Both the position numbers and the translations under genes were made by a program. Positions 17,451 through 27,359 of a stretch of DNA of 64,000 bases are shown one piece after another (position 1 is the stretch's first letter; every line of letters starts with the position of its first letter). Source of the stretch: Pelatocladus maniniholoensis HA4357-MV3 (lineage in GTDB: Bacteria > Cyanobacteriota > Cyanobacteriia > Cyanobacteriales > Nostocaceae); contig JAHHHW010000080.1 in assembly GCA_019359115.1 (NCBI GenBank), forward strand, positions 1 through 64,000, in the 5' to 3' direction. The notes beneath the pieces were generated by a model. That model did no database searches and was not told the origin of the DNA. It saw nothing but the letters and a program-made list of their open reading frames with translations.

Positions 17451-18167
17451 TTATGAATGTGTCTTGTTGTGTCTTCGATAAATTTTATAAAATATGCGAT
17501 CGCAAAAATTCTTTAACTTAGACAAGAAGCGATAACTCTTGCGAACAATATCTAGGAAAAAGTAAGGAAGTCTGAGCCGCAATGGCGAGAATATGGGGCG
17601 ATATAACCAATAGTATGCTCTTTTGAGGTTGTTCCATTTGGAGCATTTTTCTTCATGAAGAAAATCTGAAATATCTACGACAAATCCCCTACCTTGATGC
17701 ATCATGACATTACGCCCATGTACATCATGAGGATATAGTCCCCGCCTACGTGCATAGTCTAGGGCCTGGTCAATGTCTTTTATAACTTGCTTGGGGATAC
17801 GCAGACCACGTTCAATACAGTCATAAAGGGTAACTCCATGTAATCGCTTCAAGATTAAAAAGCCTTCTTTAGCATATAGACATTCAGAGAAAGCGGGGTG
17901 AGAACCTAGACGACAATAGACTTCTACCTCTTCCTCAAAACCCGAACGTCCAGGGGCATAAATTTTTACCACCCAGTTTGGGTAGTCTGGATGGTAGATT
18001 ACTGCGGCGTAATTTCCTGCTCCCAGTTTTTGCCAAGGATGGGGAAGATAGCTGATTTTTACTGGGTCATGGGGATCTATGCTCTCAATCTGTAATTTGG
18101 GAATTAACTCTTGGTGAACAGTCTCTATCAGCTGATTTATGAGCGATCTATCCATACTGAGTCCCAT
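17451..18167 (-). CDS. Small protein-kinase-like protein
   Basis: The 238-residue protein has a degenerate kinase fold: a glycine-rich turn LGAGNYAAVIY (about 48-58), an ATP-site Lys in WVVKIYAPG, a catalytic-loop-like PHDVHGRNVMM (about 147-157, with Asp and Asn) and a metal-binding VDISDF instead of DFG. It resembles compact lipopolysaccharide-kinase or RIO-like folds rather than Pkn kinases. The C-terminal about 60 residues are rich in Arg, Lys, Tyr and Phe and could contact membrane or nucleic acid. Substrate unknown. A second Met five codons in (MDRSLINQ) is an alternative start. Confidence 0.7.
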   Translation of the reverse strand: MGLSMDRSLINQLIETVHQELIPKLQIESIDPHDPVKISYLPHPWQKLGAGNYAAVIYHPDYPNWVVKIYAPGRSGFEEEVEVYCRLGSHPAFSECLYAKEGFLILKRLHGVTLYDCIERGLRIPKQVIKDIDQALDYARRRGLYPHDVHGRNVMMHQGRGFVVDISDFLHEEKCSKWNNLKRAYYWLYRPIFSPLRLRLPYFFLDIVRKSYRFLSKLKNFCDRIFYKIYRRHNKTHS

Positions 18168-18555
18168 GAGAATATTTAAAATGTTAGATATTATACATTA
18201 ATGCTAAATTATTTCTTGTAAGTGAGTGTTTTCACTTAGTTGTCTGGAGATGAACAATGCTTCACGTCACATTAGACGTATTGGATCACTTATGCGGTAA
18301 AGACGTAGCGATCGCCCTAGATAATTTCTTAGTCTCGTAACCAACTAAATAAGTTTTCCACCGTCAAACTCAAATCTTTGGCAAATCCTGGTACTGGTAA
18401 TTGTATCTCTCGTTGATCATAAAAAGTTGTTGGTTGATCTGGCAGATATACAAACACCTCAAGATTTTCAGTTGTTATTGTACAAGTTCTGATCGCACAA
18501 AAAAGCAGAGACGTACCAATGGCACGTCTCTAAAGATAACTTACTATTCTATTGC
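18168..18555. other. Intergenic region upstream of the kinase-like gene
   Basis: 388 bp between the typA stop and the kinase-like gene. It contains the typA terminator (18498-18531) and otherwise AT-rich sequence with one GCGATCGCC site near 18307. A 67-codon plus-strand frame runs into typA antisense and is not credible. No other feature is seen. Confidence 0.6.
18498..18531 (-). terminator. Rho-independent terminator of typA
   Basis: An 8-bp stem, AGAGACGT (18507-18514) paired with ACGTCTCT (18524-18531), is followed on the minus strand by GC and a six-T run (about 18498-18505). It lies 25 bp beyond the typA stop. Confidence 0.85.
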
Positions 18556-20346
18556 CTACCTTTTAGCTAACTTCTTCGCCATCTTCCGCAGACGAATTGA
18601 TTGAGGTGTAACTTCCACCAATTCATCAGGACCGATGTATTCCAAAGCACGCTCTAAGCTCATTTCTACTGGTGCTTGCAACTGTACTAACTCGTCACCA
18701 CTAGCGGCGCGATGGTTGGTAAGCTGCTTGGTTTTGCAGACATTCAAATCTAAATCTTGGGGACGGTTGTGTTCACCAACAATCATACCCTTGTAGACTT
18801 TTGTACCAGGTATAATAAAGAATACACCTCTATCTTCAGCATTTCTCATGGCGTAGAAGGTAGAAACCCCTTCTTCAAAGGCAATCAGCACACCTTTATT
18901 ACGAGCTTCAATATCTCCACTGAGTTGGCGGTAATCTAAGAAACTGTGGTTCATAATCCCTTCCCCCCGTGTCATCCGCATGAATTCACCCCGGAATCCT
19001 ATTAAACCACGGGCGGGAATGACAAACTCTAGTTGAGTGCGTCCGTTACCACCGACTTGCATATCTTGCATTTCACCGCGACGTTGTCCGAGGCGTTCAA
19101 TACAGCTACCAACACCATCTTCAGGAACATCCAATACTAGAAGTTCGTAAGGTTCACAGGGTTGACCATTAACTTCGCGGTAAATTACCTGTGGCTGAGA
19201 CACTTGGAACTCGTAGCCTTCACGGCGCATGGTTTCGATTAAGATACCCAAATGTAATTCACCACGACCGGAAACCAAGAATTTGTCGGGAGAGTCGGTT
19301 TCTTCAACGCGGAGGGCGACGTTGGTTTCTAGTTCGCGGAAAAGGCGATCGCGTACTTGTCGAGATGTCACCAACTTACCTTCTTGACCAGCAAAAGGTG
19401 AATCATTCACCCAGAAGGTCATTTGTAATGTTGGTTCATCAACTTTGATCAATGGTAAAGCTTGGGGTTCGTTGGGATCAGTGATTGTTTCACCGATATT
19501 CGCATCAGCAAAACCAGCTACAGCCACAATATAACCAGCAGAGGCTTCTTCCATTTCGACTCGCTTCAAACCTTCAAAGCCCATCAATTTACTGATTTTA
19601 GCCTTGACAATGTTACCACTTTCTGTAACCAAAGCCGCTTGCTGTCCCATACGGATTACACCGTTGTGGATTCTACCAATGACAATTCGTCCCAAATATT
19701 CAGAATAATCAAGGGTAGTAACTTGTAATTGTAATGGTTTGTTGACATCCCCTACTGGTGGTGGAACATGACGCAAAATAGCATCAAATAAGGGTTGCAT
19801 GTCCTTGGGTTCGTCATCCAAGTCGTCTTTAGCGTAACCACTTAAACCAGAGGCGAACAAATAGGGAAAATCACATTGGTCTTCGTCTGCACCCAGTTCT
19901 AGGAACAGGTCTAAGACTTTATCGATTGCGCCGTAAGGATCTGCTTGTGGACGGTCAATTTTATTGACAACGACAATCGGGCGGAGTCCCTTTTCTAAAG
20001 CTTTCTTCAATACAAAGCGGGTTTGTGGCATTGGGCCTTCATTGGCATCTACAATCAGGATGCAACCGTCAACCATGCCAAGAACCCGTTCCACTTCGCC
20101 ACCAAAGTCAGCGTGTCCGGGAGTGTCAACAATATTAATCAGTGTTTCTTTGTATTTAACAGCCGTATTCTTTGAAAGAATAGTAATACCTCGTTCCCTT
20201 TCCAGAGCGTTCGAGTCCATGACACAATCCGGAACGTCTTCCCCTTCACGGAAAATGCCGGATTGTTTGAGAAGAGCATCAACGAGGGTTGTTTTGCCGT
20301 GATCTACGTGGGCGATAATAGCGACGTTACGGATTGGGAGCGTCAT
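18556..20346 (-). CDS. typA: Translational GTPase TypA/BipA
   Basis: A ribosome-binding GTPase of the EF-G superfamily involved in stress adaptation and ribosome assembly. The 596-residue product has G1 ([10 protein letters not shown]), G2 (RERGITI), G3 (DTPGH), G4 (NKID) and the TypA-specific C-terminal region ([27 protein letters not shown] and a Lys/Arg-rich end). Length is typical. It is monocistronic, with a good terminator downstream and 160 bp upstream to the glycosyltransferase gene. Confidence 0.97.
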   Translation of the reverse strand: MTLPIRNVAIIAHVDHGKTTLVDALLKQSGIFREGEDVPDCVMDSNALERERGITILSKNTAVKYKETLINIVDTPGHADFGGEVERVLGMVDGCILIVDANEGPMPQTRFVLKKALEKGLRPIVVVNKIDRPQADPYGAIDKVLDLFLELGADEDQCDFPYLFASGLSGYAKDDLDDEPKDMQPLFDAILRHVPPPVGDVNKPLQLQVTTLDYSEYLGRIVIGRIHNGVIRMGQQAALVTESGNIVKAKISKLMGFEGLKRVEMEEASAGYIVAVAGFADANIGETITDPNEPQALPLIKVDEPTLQMTFWVNDSPFAGQEGKLVTSRQVRDRLFRELETNVALRVEETDSPDKFLVSGRGELHLGILIETMRREGYEFQVSQPQVIYREVNGQPCEPYELLVLDVPEDGVGSCIERLGQRRGEMQDMQVGGNGRTQLEFVIPARGLIGFRGEFMRMTRGEGIMNHSFLDYRQLSGDIEARNKGVLIAFEEGVSTFYAMRNAEDRGVFFIIPGTKVYKGMIVGEHNRPQDLDLNVCKTKQLTNHRAASGDELVQLQAPVEMSLERALEYIGPDELVEVTPQSIRLRKMAKKLAKR

Positions 20347-20507
20347 AATAAGGGCGTTCCAGTACTTTAAAGGGGTTACAGTTTATATATAGTGGTGGAC
20401 TGCTTTAACAGAATTTGAGGGAAAATACAGATTCTGTAAATAAGCCTTAACAATTCTACAATTCTATCGTAATCTAAATTATTCCAAGGCAACGAAAAAG
20501 CTTCAAG

Positions 20508-21578
20508 CTAGTACCCTTGCACTAACTCATCGTACACCGCTAGCGTTTCTTGATGAACGCGGCCAATATTCAACCACTCTAGGTTTTGATGCGCCTTTGT
20601 TTTCCACTCTTGTAGCGTATCTGGATTACTTAGCAATTTCACCAATGCTGCTGCTAAGGAATTAGAATCTTTAGCTGGTACTAAAATACCAGCTTTTCCA
20701 TTATCCAATGCTTCAGGAATTCCGTCTACTTCAGTGGCAACAATAGCGCAACTAGCTTCACGGGCTTCTGACAGGACAAGACCGAAAGGTTCGCGGTGAG
20801 AAGCGAGGACAAATATATCACAAGCTAGTAGATAACGCTGGGGTTCTGGTTGAAAGCCTTCAAAATGGATACGCGAACTGACTACTGTTTTGTTTGCTTG
20901 TTCCTCAAATTCATGGCGATTAGGCCCGTTTCCAATCAAATATAAATTTGCTGCGGGATAATCTGAAGCTATTTGCTCAAAAGCTGCGATTAACTCGGCT
21001 ATACCTTTACGATAATACATTCCTGCCACAGTAGCGATCGCTGGATGTTGTAAAGGTAAAGCTTCATACTCCTGTAATGGACGATTGCGTGGACTTCCCA
21101 ACGTACCATTACACACTACCCGCAATTTATCTTTAGAGATCCCACGCCGCAGCATAGCCTCGGAAACTGCTTTACTAACAGCAATTACTCGATCAGCTAG
21201 ACCCATAAATATACTGCTGCGTTGAAATTCGTTATGTACAGTGGAAACTAAACCATATCTATTTTTACCTTTATTTCTCAGCAAAGCTGCTAGTATCACT
21301 CCTGTCATCATATGAGCATGAACGATATCTGGCTGAAATTCTTTGACAATTGCCTGATAACCAATAGCAGCTTTGATGAGATTTATTGGTTTACGTGTTT
21401 GATCTAAAAGATAGTGTTTAACACCATAACTTGCTAGTAAATTTTCGTATCCCCCACCACCAGAGATTACTGCTACCTCATGACCATCTTTTGCTTGTAA
21501 ACAAGCCAGATCAACAGCTACATTGACAATTCCGTTACCAATTTCCTGAACTTCATTTAATATATGTATAATTCGCAT
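20508..21578 (-). CDS. Glycosyltransferase family 4 (GT-B fold)
   Basis: The roughly 356-residue protein has an N-terminal Rossmann domain (IIHILNEVQEIGNGIVNVA, and HAHMMTGV where the catalytic-type His sits). The C-terminal donor-binding domain carries the family-4 EX7E motif in REPFGLVLSEARE, with ATEVDGIPEAL downstream. It transfers a sugar from a nucleotide donor to a glycan or lipid acceptor; substrates unknown. The longest frame starts at TTG 21584, but the ATG at 21578 (MRIIHILNE) is preferred. A family-2 glycosyltransferase lies 90 bp upstream on the same strand, suggesting one polysaccharide-related unit. Confidence 0.92.
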   Translation of the reverse strand: MRIIHILNEVQEIGNGIVNVAVDLACLQAKDGHEVAVISGGGGYENLLASYGVKHYLLDQTRKPINLIKAAIGYQAIVKEFQPDIVHAHMMTGVILAALLRNKGKNRYGLVSTVHNEFQRSSIFMGLADRVIAVSKAVSEAMLRRGISKDKLRVVCNGTLGSPRNRPLQEYEALPLQHPAIATVAGMYYRKGIAELIAAFEQIASDYPAANLYLIGNGPNRHEFEEQANKTVVSSRIHFEGFQPEPQRYLLACDIFVLASHREPFGLVLSEAREASCAIVATEVDGIPEALDNGKAGILVPAKDSNSLAAALVKLLSNPDTLQEWKTKAHQNLEWLNIGRVHQETLAVYDELVQGY

Positions 21579-21668
21579 AATCAATCATCTTTTTTTATAC
21601 AAGTAAGTTGGGACAGATAAAGCTAATTTAGTTGGGGTCGTCATTTGTAATTAGGTAGCGCCAAAAAA

Positions 21669-22637
21669 TCATAACTCAATCAATACGCATTTACGAATAT
21701 GATTGTTTTGGTAATAAAAACGACGTAATGCTACAGCCTGAAACAAAAGCTGCCAAGCTTTCCAAGAAAAAATAGAGGGAAAGATAATATTGAATAAATT
21801 ATGAAAGTTTTTTTGTTTAATAGCTACTATAAACCAATGTAATTTCAAATAATTTTTAATATCTTCAAAATGAGGAATATGAGAATGATGCATTTCATCA
21901 ACTAAAGCATAAATTTTTTCTTTAATTAAAATATTTGTATGTAAGCGCCGATAAGGAGAAAACTTGTGATTATAAGCACCAGACCAAATGGTGCGGTAAG
22001 CAAGGGATTGATTGAGAAAAATCGCGTCTCCAAACTTGACAACATTAATCCAACAATCAATATCATCACAATTAGCATCAAATTTAGAATCCCAACCTCC
22101 TGTTTGCAATAAAACATCACGACGGCAAGCTACTTGTACAGGTGTACCAAAAGGGAGAAGTTCTAGCAACATACCATAGTGAATATCAGCTTGGGGGACA
22201 TAAAAAGCTAGACCAGGCCCTACTTGCGGCGTGCGAGAGAGTTCAACTTCTTTTTCATTTACCTGAATAGCAATACAGGAACAAATAGCTGCTTGAGGTT
22301 GGAGTGCGATCGCCCTTGCCATTTCTTCTAGACAATTTACAGCTAAGTAGTCATCATCATCCAAAAACTTAATCCATTCACCGCTAGCTTTACCAATACC
22401 AGCATTCACTGTTACTGAATGACCAGAGTTTACCTCATTGCGATAATAGATCAGTTGTGAGTCTCCACTTTGTGACAACTTTTTGATTAAGCTATTGACA
22501 TACTCTTGCGTACCATCAGAAGAACAATCATCAGCTACAACTACTTCAGTGGCAATGGTCTGATTCAAAGCAGAGTTGATTGCTCTTTTGAGCAAGTCTA
22601 AGCGGTTGTAGGTCGTGATGACCACACTAAATTTCAT
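21669..22637 (-). CDS. Glycosyltransferase family 2 (GT-A fold)
   Basis: The roughly 322-residue protein has the GT-A signature: VVITTYNRLDLLKRAINSAL, then ADDCSSDGT (nucleotide binding) and the DXD-containing KFLDDDDYL (about residues 93-101). The acceptor domain includes DDIDCWINVVKFGD. The C-terminus is basic and aromatic. The ATG at 22637 (MKFSVVITT) is preferred to the GTG at 22646. It is probably cotranscribed with the downstream family-4 enzyme. Acceptor and donor are unknown. Confidence 0.92.
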   Translation of the reverse strand: MKFSVVITTYNRLDLLKRAINSALNQTIATEVVVADDCSSDGTQEYVNSLIKKLSQSGDSQLIYYRNEVNSGHSVTVNAGIGKASGEWIKFLDDDDYLAVNCLEEMARAIALQPQAAICSCIAIQVNEKEVELSRTPQVGPGLAFYVPQADIHYGMLLELLPFGTPVQVACRRDVLLQTGGWDSKFDANCDDIDCWINVVKFGDAIFLNQSLAYRTIWSGAYNHKFSPYRRLHTNILIKEKIYALVDEMHHSHIPHFEDIKNYLKLHWFIVAIKQKNFHNLFNIIFPSIFSWKAWQLLFQAVALRRFYYQNNHIRKCVLIEL

Positions 22638-22748
22638 AACACTCACACCTGTGGCAAGGTCATCTTAAATACATCTTCTATTTGACGACACAAGTCCCAC
22701 AAACGTCACCCTCTAACAAGATTTTAGATTTTGGATTGTTTCGATAAA

Positions 22749-22783
22749 AAGGGTGTAAGGGTATGGGGGTGTAAGGGTGTAGA
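22749..22783. repeat. Short GGGTGTAA STRR array
   Basis: About four imperfect GGGTGTAA / GGGTATGG units between the divergent glycosyltransferase and rplS genes. Same unit as at 3504-3556. Confidence 0.7.
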
Positions 22784-22895
22784 AAAAAATTTTTTCATGC
22801 ATTAGGACTGCCCTCGACTCTAAGGCGATTAAAATTTACTAGACTGAAAAGCAAAAGTAGATTTATTATGGATGATTGTGAGTTTTTGATTGACT

Positions 22896-23258
22896 ATGAA
22901 CGCTCAAGAGATCATCCGCTCGATCGAAGCGGAACAACTAAAATCCAATCTGCCCGATATATATGTCGGTGACACCGTGAAAGTCGGAGTCAAAATTAAA
23001 GAAGGAGAAAAATACCGCGTACAACCCTACGAAGGAGTTGTAATTGCCAAGCGCAACGGCGGAATTAATGAAACAATCACAGTCCGTCGTGTATTTCAAG
23101 GTGTTGGAGTCGAGCGAGTGTTTTTGATTCACTCTCCCCGTATCGACACCATTAAAGTCATACGTCGCGGTAGAGTGCGGCGTGCGAAGCTTTACTATCT
23201 ACGCAATCGTGTCGGCAAGGCTACCCGGATTAAGCAACGCTTTGACCGCCCTTTGTGA
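22896..23258 (+). CDS. rplS: 50S ribosomal protein L19
   Basis: A protein of the large subunit at the 30S-50S interface. The 120-residue product carries the family core [47 protein letters not shown] and KLYYLRNR. The longest frame begins with TTG at 22890, but the ATG at 22896 ([15 protein letters not shown]) matches the usual N-terminus. It lies upstream of trnW-secE, the standard cyanobacterial arrangement. Confidence 0.97.
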   Translation: MNAQEIIRSIEAEQLKSNLPDIYVGDTVKVGVKIKEGEKYRVQPYEGVVIAKRNGGINETITVRRVFQGVGVERVFLIHSPRIDTIKVIRRGRVRRAKLYYLRNRVGKATRIKQRFDRPL

Positions 23259-23295
23259 TAGATAAGTTAAGATATGGGAGAAAAATCAACTATCA

Positions 23296-23315
23296 AGCGG
23301 CATCAGCCGCTATTT
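23296..23315 (+). terminator. Hairpin downstream of rplS
   Basis: A perfect 6-bp stem AGCGGC/GCCGCT (23296-23301 with 23306-23311) and 4-nt loop, followed by ATTTG. The T-run is weak, so it may be only a partial terminator or a transcript-end hairpin. Confidence 0.4.
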
Positions 23316-23405
23316 GCCCCCCGATCAAAAAAAGTTAACAAAAAATGCCAAATTGCGTTAAACTAGTAAAAGTGAAACGCAATAGCTGAATCAAAAGCAG
23401 CACAT

Positions 23406-23478
23406 GCGCTCTTAGTTCAGTTGGTAGAACGCAGGTCTCCAAAACCTGATGTCGGGGGTTCAAGTCCTCCAGGGCGCG
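23406..23478 (+). tRNA. trnW: tRNA-Trp (anticodon CCA)
   Basis: A 73-nt cloverleaf: acceptor stem GCGCTCT with AGGGCGC and discriminator G, D-arm GTTC...GAAC, anticodon arm CAGGT-CTCCAAA-ACCTG with anticodon CCA, and T-arm GGGGGTTCAAGTCCTCC. CCA is not encoded. Location just before secE is conserved in cyanobacteria. Confidence 0.97.
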
Positions 23479-23673
23479 CTGTAACTGAGAAGAAATAAAC
23501 CCAAAAGAAATGCGATCGCCATTATAATAGCGGTGATAATATTTGATTTTGGGTATAATTAAATCTATACTTGTAGCCTCAAGCCTCAAGCTGTTTTAGT
23601 TTGAGTACAAGGTACAGTTATAAATAGAAAACTACCAGTTAATAGCTATCAGGCAATGGGGGAGTAAGCGACC

Positions 23674-23898
23674 GTGGCCAAGAAAAATGAAGCAGAAATG
23701 CCAGAAACTAGCAATGGTTTCAGCTTTGGCAACTTCTTTCAAGGAACTAAAGAAGAGTTTGAAAAAGTAGTTTGGCCCAGTCGGAAGCAACTAGTGAGTG
23801 AGTCAGCAGCAGTATTGTTAATGGTTTCACTCTCCGCAGCGATAATTTTTTTGGTCGATAAATTCTTTACTTGGGCAGCACAACAGGTATTCGGATGA
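23674..23898 (+). CDS. secE: Preprotein translocase subunit SecE
   Basis: The essential single-span subunit that clamps SecY in the Sec translocon of plasma and thylakoid membranes. The 74-residue product has the conserved amphipathic segment KEEFEKVVWPSRKQLVSE followed by one transmembrane helix (about 47-66). It starts with GTG at 23674, preceded by GGGGGAG about 10 nt upstream. Its stop overlaps the nusG start (ATGA). Confidence 0.95.
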   Translation: MAKKNEAEMPETSNGFSFGNFFQGTKEEFEKVVWPSRKQLVSESAAVLLMVSLSAAIIFLVDKFFTWAAQQVFG

Positions 23899-24533
23899 CT
23901 TCTGCAACAGACGAAGGTCACAATTTGGCTTTGCAGTCAGATGATAACTCAGAACCTGCGGTAAAACAGCAAGAAGCCCGCTGGTATGCAGTACAAGTAG
24001 CCTCTGGCTGTGAAAAGCGTGTTAAGACAAACCTAGAACAGCGCATCCAAACCTTTGATGTAGCTGAAAAAATTGTTCGGGTGGAGATCCCACATACACC
24101 AGCAGTGAAAATCCGCAAGGATGGTAGCCGTCAGCACACCGAGGAAAAAGTATTCCCTGGTTATGTACTGGTAAAAATGTTCATGGACGATGACACCTGG
24201 CAAGTGGTACGAAACACCTCCCACGTGATTAATTTTGTGGGAGCAGAACAAAGACGTGGTACCGGTAAAGGTCGTGGTCACGTTAAACCAATGCCATTAA
24301 GTCATACAGAAGTAGAAAGAATCTTCAAACAGACCACCGAACAAGAGCCAATTGTCAAAATTGACATGGCTACTGGTGATAAGATAGTCGTGCTTACTGG
24401 TCCGTTTAAAGATTTTGAAGGTGAGGTCATAGAGGTAAGTCCAGAACGGAGTAAACTCAAAGCCTTGCTGTCGATATTTGGACGAGATACACCAGTAGAA
24501 TTGGAATTTAATCAGGTTCAAAAACAGAGCTAA
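23895..24533 (+). CDS. nusG: Transcription termination/antitermination protein NusG
   Basis: Binds RNA polymerase and couples elongation to pausing, termination and the ribosome. The 212-residue product has an NGN domain (WYAVQVASGCEKRV, then VFPGYVLVKMFMDD) and a C-terminal KOW domain (GDKIVVLTGPFKDFEGEV). The ATG at 23895 overlaps the secE stop by 4 bp. A longer frame starting at TTG 23871 lies inside secE and is not used. The N-terminal acidic extension of about 30 residues is common in cyanobacteria. Confidence 0.97.
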   Translation: MTSATDEGHNLALQSDDNSEPAVKQQEARWYAVQVASGCEKRVKTNLEQRIQTFDVAEKIVRVEIPHTPAVKIRKDGSRQHTEEKVFPGYVLVKMFMDDDTWQVVRNTSHVINFVGAEQRRGTGKGRGHVKPMPLSHTEVERIFKQTTEQEPIVKIDMATGDKIVVLTGPFKDFEGEVIEVSPERSKLKALLSIFGRDTPVELEFNQVQKQS

Positions 24534-24539
24534 TTACAA

Positions 24540-24965
24540 ATGGCGAAAAAAGTAGTAGCGGTCATTAAATTGGCCCTGAATGCTGGGAAAGCCAACCCAG
24601 CACCGCCAGTTGGACCCGCCTTGGGTCAGCATGGCGTTAATATTATGATGTTCTGCAAAGAGTACAACGCCAAAACAGCAGATCAAGCTGGGACGGTGAT
24701 ACCAGTAGAAATTTCGGTATATGAAGACCGGAGTTTCACTTTTGTACTCAAGACTCCACCCGCATCGGTATTGATTACCAAAGCAGCAAAAATCGACAGA
24801 GGCTCTAGCGAACCCAACAAGAGAAAAGTTGGTTCAATTACACAAGAGCAGCTGCGGCAGATAGCTCAAACAAAAATGCCTGATCTCAACGCTAATGATG
24901 TTGAAGCAGCAATGAAGATCATTGCAGGCACTGCCAAAAATATGGGTGTGACAGTCACAGATTAG
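24540..24965 (+). CDS. rplK: 50S ribosomal protein L11
   Basis: The 141-residue protein of the GTPase-associated centre. It has the N-terminal [21 protein letters not shown] loop (first residues shown) that contacts 23S rRNA and elongation factors, and the C-terminal RNA-binding [18 protein letters not shown] and [10 protein letters not shown]. It starts 6 bp after nusG and is followed by rplA. Confidence 0.98.
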   Translation: MAKKVVAVIKLALNAGKANPAPPVGPALGQHGVNIMMFCKEYNAKTADQAGTVIPVEISVYEDRSFTFVLKTPPASVLITKAAKIDRGSSEPNKRKVGSITQEQLRQIAQTKMPDLNANDVEAAMKIIAGTAKNMGVTVTD

Positions 24966-25070
24966 TCATTGGCTAAGAGTCAAAATACTCAAGACAAAAT
25001 CCAAAATCTAAAATCCAAAATTGTTTTGGGGGAGAGAATTAACCTCGTTAACGACCCCAGGAGAGAAAAA

Positions 25071-25784
25071 ATGACAAAAAGAGTATCGCGTCGTTTACAG
25101 GCGCTATTAGAAAAAGTAGAAGATAGGGAGTATGATCCCTTAGATGCTTTAAGTCTTTTAAAACAGACAGCAACAGCAAAATTTCCCGAAGCAGCAGAAG
25201 CACATATTCGCTTGGGGATTGACCCGAAGTATACCGATCAACAATTGCGGACAACGGTTGTACTGCCTAAAGGTACAGGACAAGAAGTCCGAGTTGCAGT
25301 AATAGCCAGAGGCGAAAAAGTAACAGAAGCAACCAACGCAGGAGCTGATCTCGTCGGTTCAGAAGAACTGATAGAAGAAATTCAAAAAGGAATGATGAAC
25401 TTTGACAAGCTAATCGCCACACCTGATGTCATGCCACAGGTAGCGAAGCTTGGTAAATTGCTTGGTCCACGCGGTTTGATGCCGTCGCCTAAAGGTGGTA
25501 CAGTAACATTTGACCTGGCAAGTGCGATCGCAGAATTCAAAGCAGGTAAATTAGAATTTCGTGCTGATCGTACAGGTATTGTCCATGTTATGTTTGGTAA
25601 GGCGTCATTCTCACCAGAAGATTTACTGGTAAACTTGAAGGCCTTGCAAGAAACAATTGACCGTAACCGTCCTTCAGGAGCCAAGGGTCGTTATTGGCGC
25701 ACAATGTACGTCTCTGCCACAATGGGACCATCGATTAAAGTCGATGTCACCGCCTTACGCGACCTAAAAGCTGAAGCAGTATAA
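25071..25784 (+). CDS. rplA: 50S ribosomal protein L1
   Basis: A protein of the mobile L1 stalk and, in many bacteria, a translational repressor of rplK-rplA. The 237-residue product has the [18 protein letters not shown]-terminus, the [10 protein letters not shown] strand, [15 protein letters not shown] and [11 protein letters not shown]. The longest frame starts at TTG 24969, but its first 34 codons lie in AAAATCCAAAATCTAAAATCC repeat DNA. The ATG at 25071 ([13 protein letters not shown]) follows an AGGAGAG sequence and gives the normal length. Confidence 0.97.
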   Translation: MTKRVSRRLQALLEKVEDREYDPLDALSLLKQTATAKFPEAAEAHIRLGIDPKYTDQQLRTTVVLPKGTGQEVRVAVIARGEKVTEATNAGADLVGSEELIEEIQKGMMNFDKLIATPDVMPQVAKLGKLLGPRGLMPSPKGGTVTFDLASAIAEFKAGKLEFRADRTGIVHVMFGKASFSPEDLLVNLKALQETIDRNRPSGAKGRYWRTMYVSATMGPSIKVDVTALRDLKAEAV

Positions 25785-25911
25785 ACGGTTATTGGGGATG
25801 AGCGATCAAGAATCGGGAAGAGAATTTTCCCAATAATTCTTCTCTCTAGTGCTTAAAATACACAAATTCCCGATCCCTGATACCCAATCCCCAATCTCCA
25901 ATTCCAATTAA

Positions 25912-26090
25912 ATAGCAAAGCCGGAGACAGCAGGTGCCGTTGGCTTAATATCCTGCCGAGGTTTAATCCAAATTGCTTGAAGTTCCATCCTTCTTTGGTG
26001 TGGTATTTCTGGCATAAGGAGAAGGGTAGTTTAAATCTACCTTTCAACTAAAACCCCGGCTTTTGCAGCTGGGGTTTATTGTTTTCGTTG
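25912..26090 (+). promoter_or_regulatory. Ribosomal protein L10 leader (autoregulatory RNA) of rplJ-rplL
   Basis: The 490-bp gap before rplJ contains the conserved L10-leader core (25921-25964) with AGACAGCAGGTGCC, then CTTAATATCCTGCCGAGG, which forms the kink-turn-like binding site for the L10(L12)4 complex. A strong terminator-like hairpin follows at 26051-26077. In this family, excess L10-L12 binds the leader and favours termination. Assignment rests on the recognisable core sequence and position upstream of rplJ. Confidence 0.85.
26051..26090 (+). terminator. Attenuator hairpin in the L10 leader
   Basis: A 10-bp stem, AAACCCCGGC (26051-26060) paired with GCTGGGGTTT (26068-26077), with a 7-nt loop, followed by a T-rich ATTGTTTTCGTT tail. 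It lies about 185 bp upstream of rplJ and is the natural termination point of the leader. Confidence 0.8.
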
Positions 26091-26275
26091 TTGGTTATGT
26101 AGATAGTGATTAGTGGGAAAAAGTTAAAAGTTAGAATAAATTATTTTATCTTTTTGCTTACTTTAACAATCAATTATTTACCACTAACTACTGTACGGAC
26201 GTACGAGCATTCGTCCCTACTAACTACTAACTATTAACCACTAACAACAAATCCTTTAAAGGAGGTGAAACAAAT

Positions 26276-26821
26276 ATGGGTAGAACCATAGAAAACAAAC
26301 AAGAGATTGTTGCTGAACTCAAAGAAAGTTTGAGTCAGTCGCAATTAGCACTTGTGATTGATTATCAAGGGCTAACAGTTGCCGAAATTACAGACCTGCG
26401 GCGACGACTGCGTCCTACAGGAGCAACATGTAAGGTAACAAAAAATACCCTGATGGGGATTGCCATTCAAGATGATGAAAAATGGCAACCTTTATCAGAA
26501 TTGCTCAAAGGTTCTTCTGCTTTTTTGTTGGTTCAAGAGGACTTCTCTGCTGCAATTAAGGCTTATCAAGACTTCCAAAAAGTCACCAAAAAGACAGAAA
26601 TGCGCGGCGGCGTTATGGAAGGTCGCCTGCTAAAAGAACCGGATGTTAAGGCGCTAGGCGATTTGCCATCCAAAGAGCAACTCATGGCACAAATTGCTGG
26701 AGCAATCAACGCTTTGGCTACCAAAGTTGCTGTTGGTATCAACGAGGTTCCCAGTTCGCTGGCTCGTGCTTTGCAGGCCTATGCCGATAAAGAAAAAGGT
26801 GGCGAAGAAGTTAGTGATTAG
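26276..26821 (+). CDS. rplJ: 50S ribosomal protein L10
   Basis: The base of the L7/L12 stalk. The 181-residue product has [38 protein letters not shown] and TKNTLMGIA, then a C-terminal helix that binds L12 dimers. A very strong SD sequence (AAAGGAGGTG) lies about 10 bp upstream. With rplL it is controlled by the L10 leader. Confidence 0.98.
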   Translation: MGRTIENKQEIVAELKESLSQSQLALVIDYQGLTVAEITDLRRRLRPTGATCKVTKNTLMGIAIQDDEKWQPLSELLKGSSAFLLVQEDFSAAIKAYQDFQKVTKKTEMRGGVMEGRLLKEPDVKALGDLPSKEQLMAQIAGAINALATKVAVGINEVPSSLARALQAYADKEKGGEEVSD

Positions 26822-26877
26822 TTGTTAGTTATTTACTCCAACCACCAACAACAAATTTAAATTACAGGAGTTAATCA

Positions 26878-27273
26878 ATGTCTGTTGCAACTGATGAAAT
26901 TTTGGAAAAATTAAAATCCCTAAGTTTGCTGGAAGCAGCTGAGTTAGTTAAGCAAATTGAAGATGCTTTCGGTGTGAGTGCTGCTGCACCTGCTGGTGGC
27001 ATGATGATGATGGCTGCTCCCGGTGCTGGTGCTGCGGCTGCTGAACCCGTAGAAGAGAAGACTGAGTTTGACGTGATTCTCGAAGATGTTCCAGCCGATA
27101 AGAAGATTGCTATTCTTAAGGTTGTACGTGAATTGACTGGTTTGGGTCTCAAAGAAGCAAAAGACTTAGTAGAATCTGCACCTAAAGCAATTAAAGAAGG
27201 TATGGCCAAGGAAGCAGCTGAAGATGCTAAAAAACGCATCGAAGAAGCTGGCGGTAAAGTAAGTGTGAAGTAG
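26878..27273 (+). CDS. rplL: 50S ribosomal protein L7/L12
   Basis: A multicopy stalk protein that recruits translational GTPases. The 131-residue product has the N-terminal dimerisation helix ([20 protein letters not shown]), the flexible Ala/Gly/Met hinge (about 40-60) and the compact C-terminal domain ([32 protein letters not shown]). It is 56 bp after rplJ with SD AGGAG. A strong terminator follows. Confidence 0.98.
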   Translation: MSVATDEILEKLKSLSLLEAAELVKQIEDAFGVSAAAPAGGMMMMAAPGAGAAAAEPVEEKTEFDVILEDVPADKKIAILKVVRELTGLGLKEAKDLVESAPKAIKEGMAKEAAEDAKKRIEEAGGKVSVK

Positions 27274-27334
27274 TAATTACCAATTGGAATTTGGCATTAT
27301 CCTAATAAATTAATTGCGAATTCCAAATTTCAAG

Positions 27335-27359
27335 GGAGCCTAATACAGGCTCCTTTTTT
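27335..27359 (+). terminator. Rho-independent terminator of the rplJ-rplL unit
   Basis: Stem GGAGCC (27335-27340) with GGCTCC (27348-27353), 7-nt loop and six T at 27354-27359. The tail abuts the stop codon of the convergent kinase gene (27358). Confidence 0.9.

Noticed and set aside
23871-23894. Upstream extension of nusG
   Set aside because: Starts inside secE with TTG. The ATG at 23895 overlapping the secE stop is the conserved arrangement.
24969-25070. Upstream extension of rplA from TTG
   Set aside because: Thirty-four extra codons lie in AAAATCC repeat DNA. The ATG at 25071 follows an SD sequence and gives the normal L1 length.
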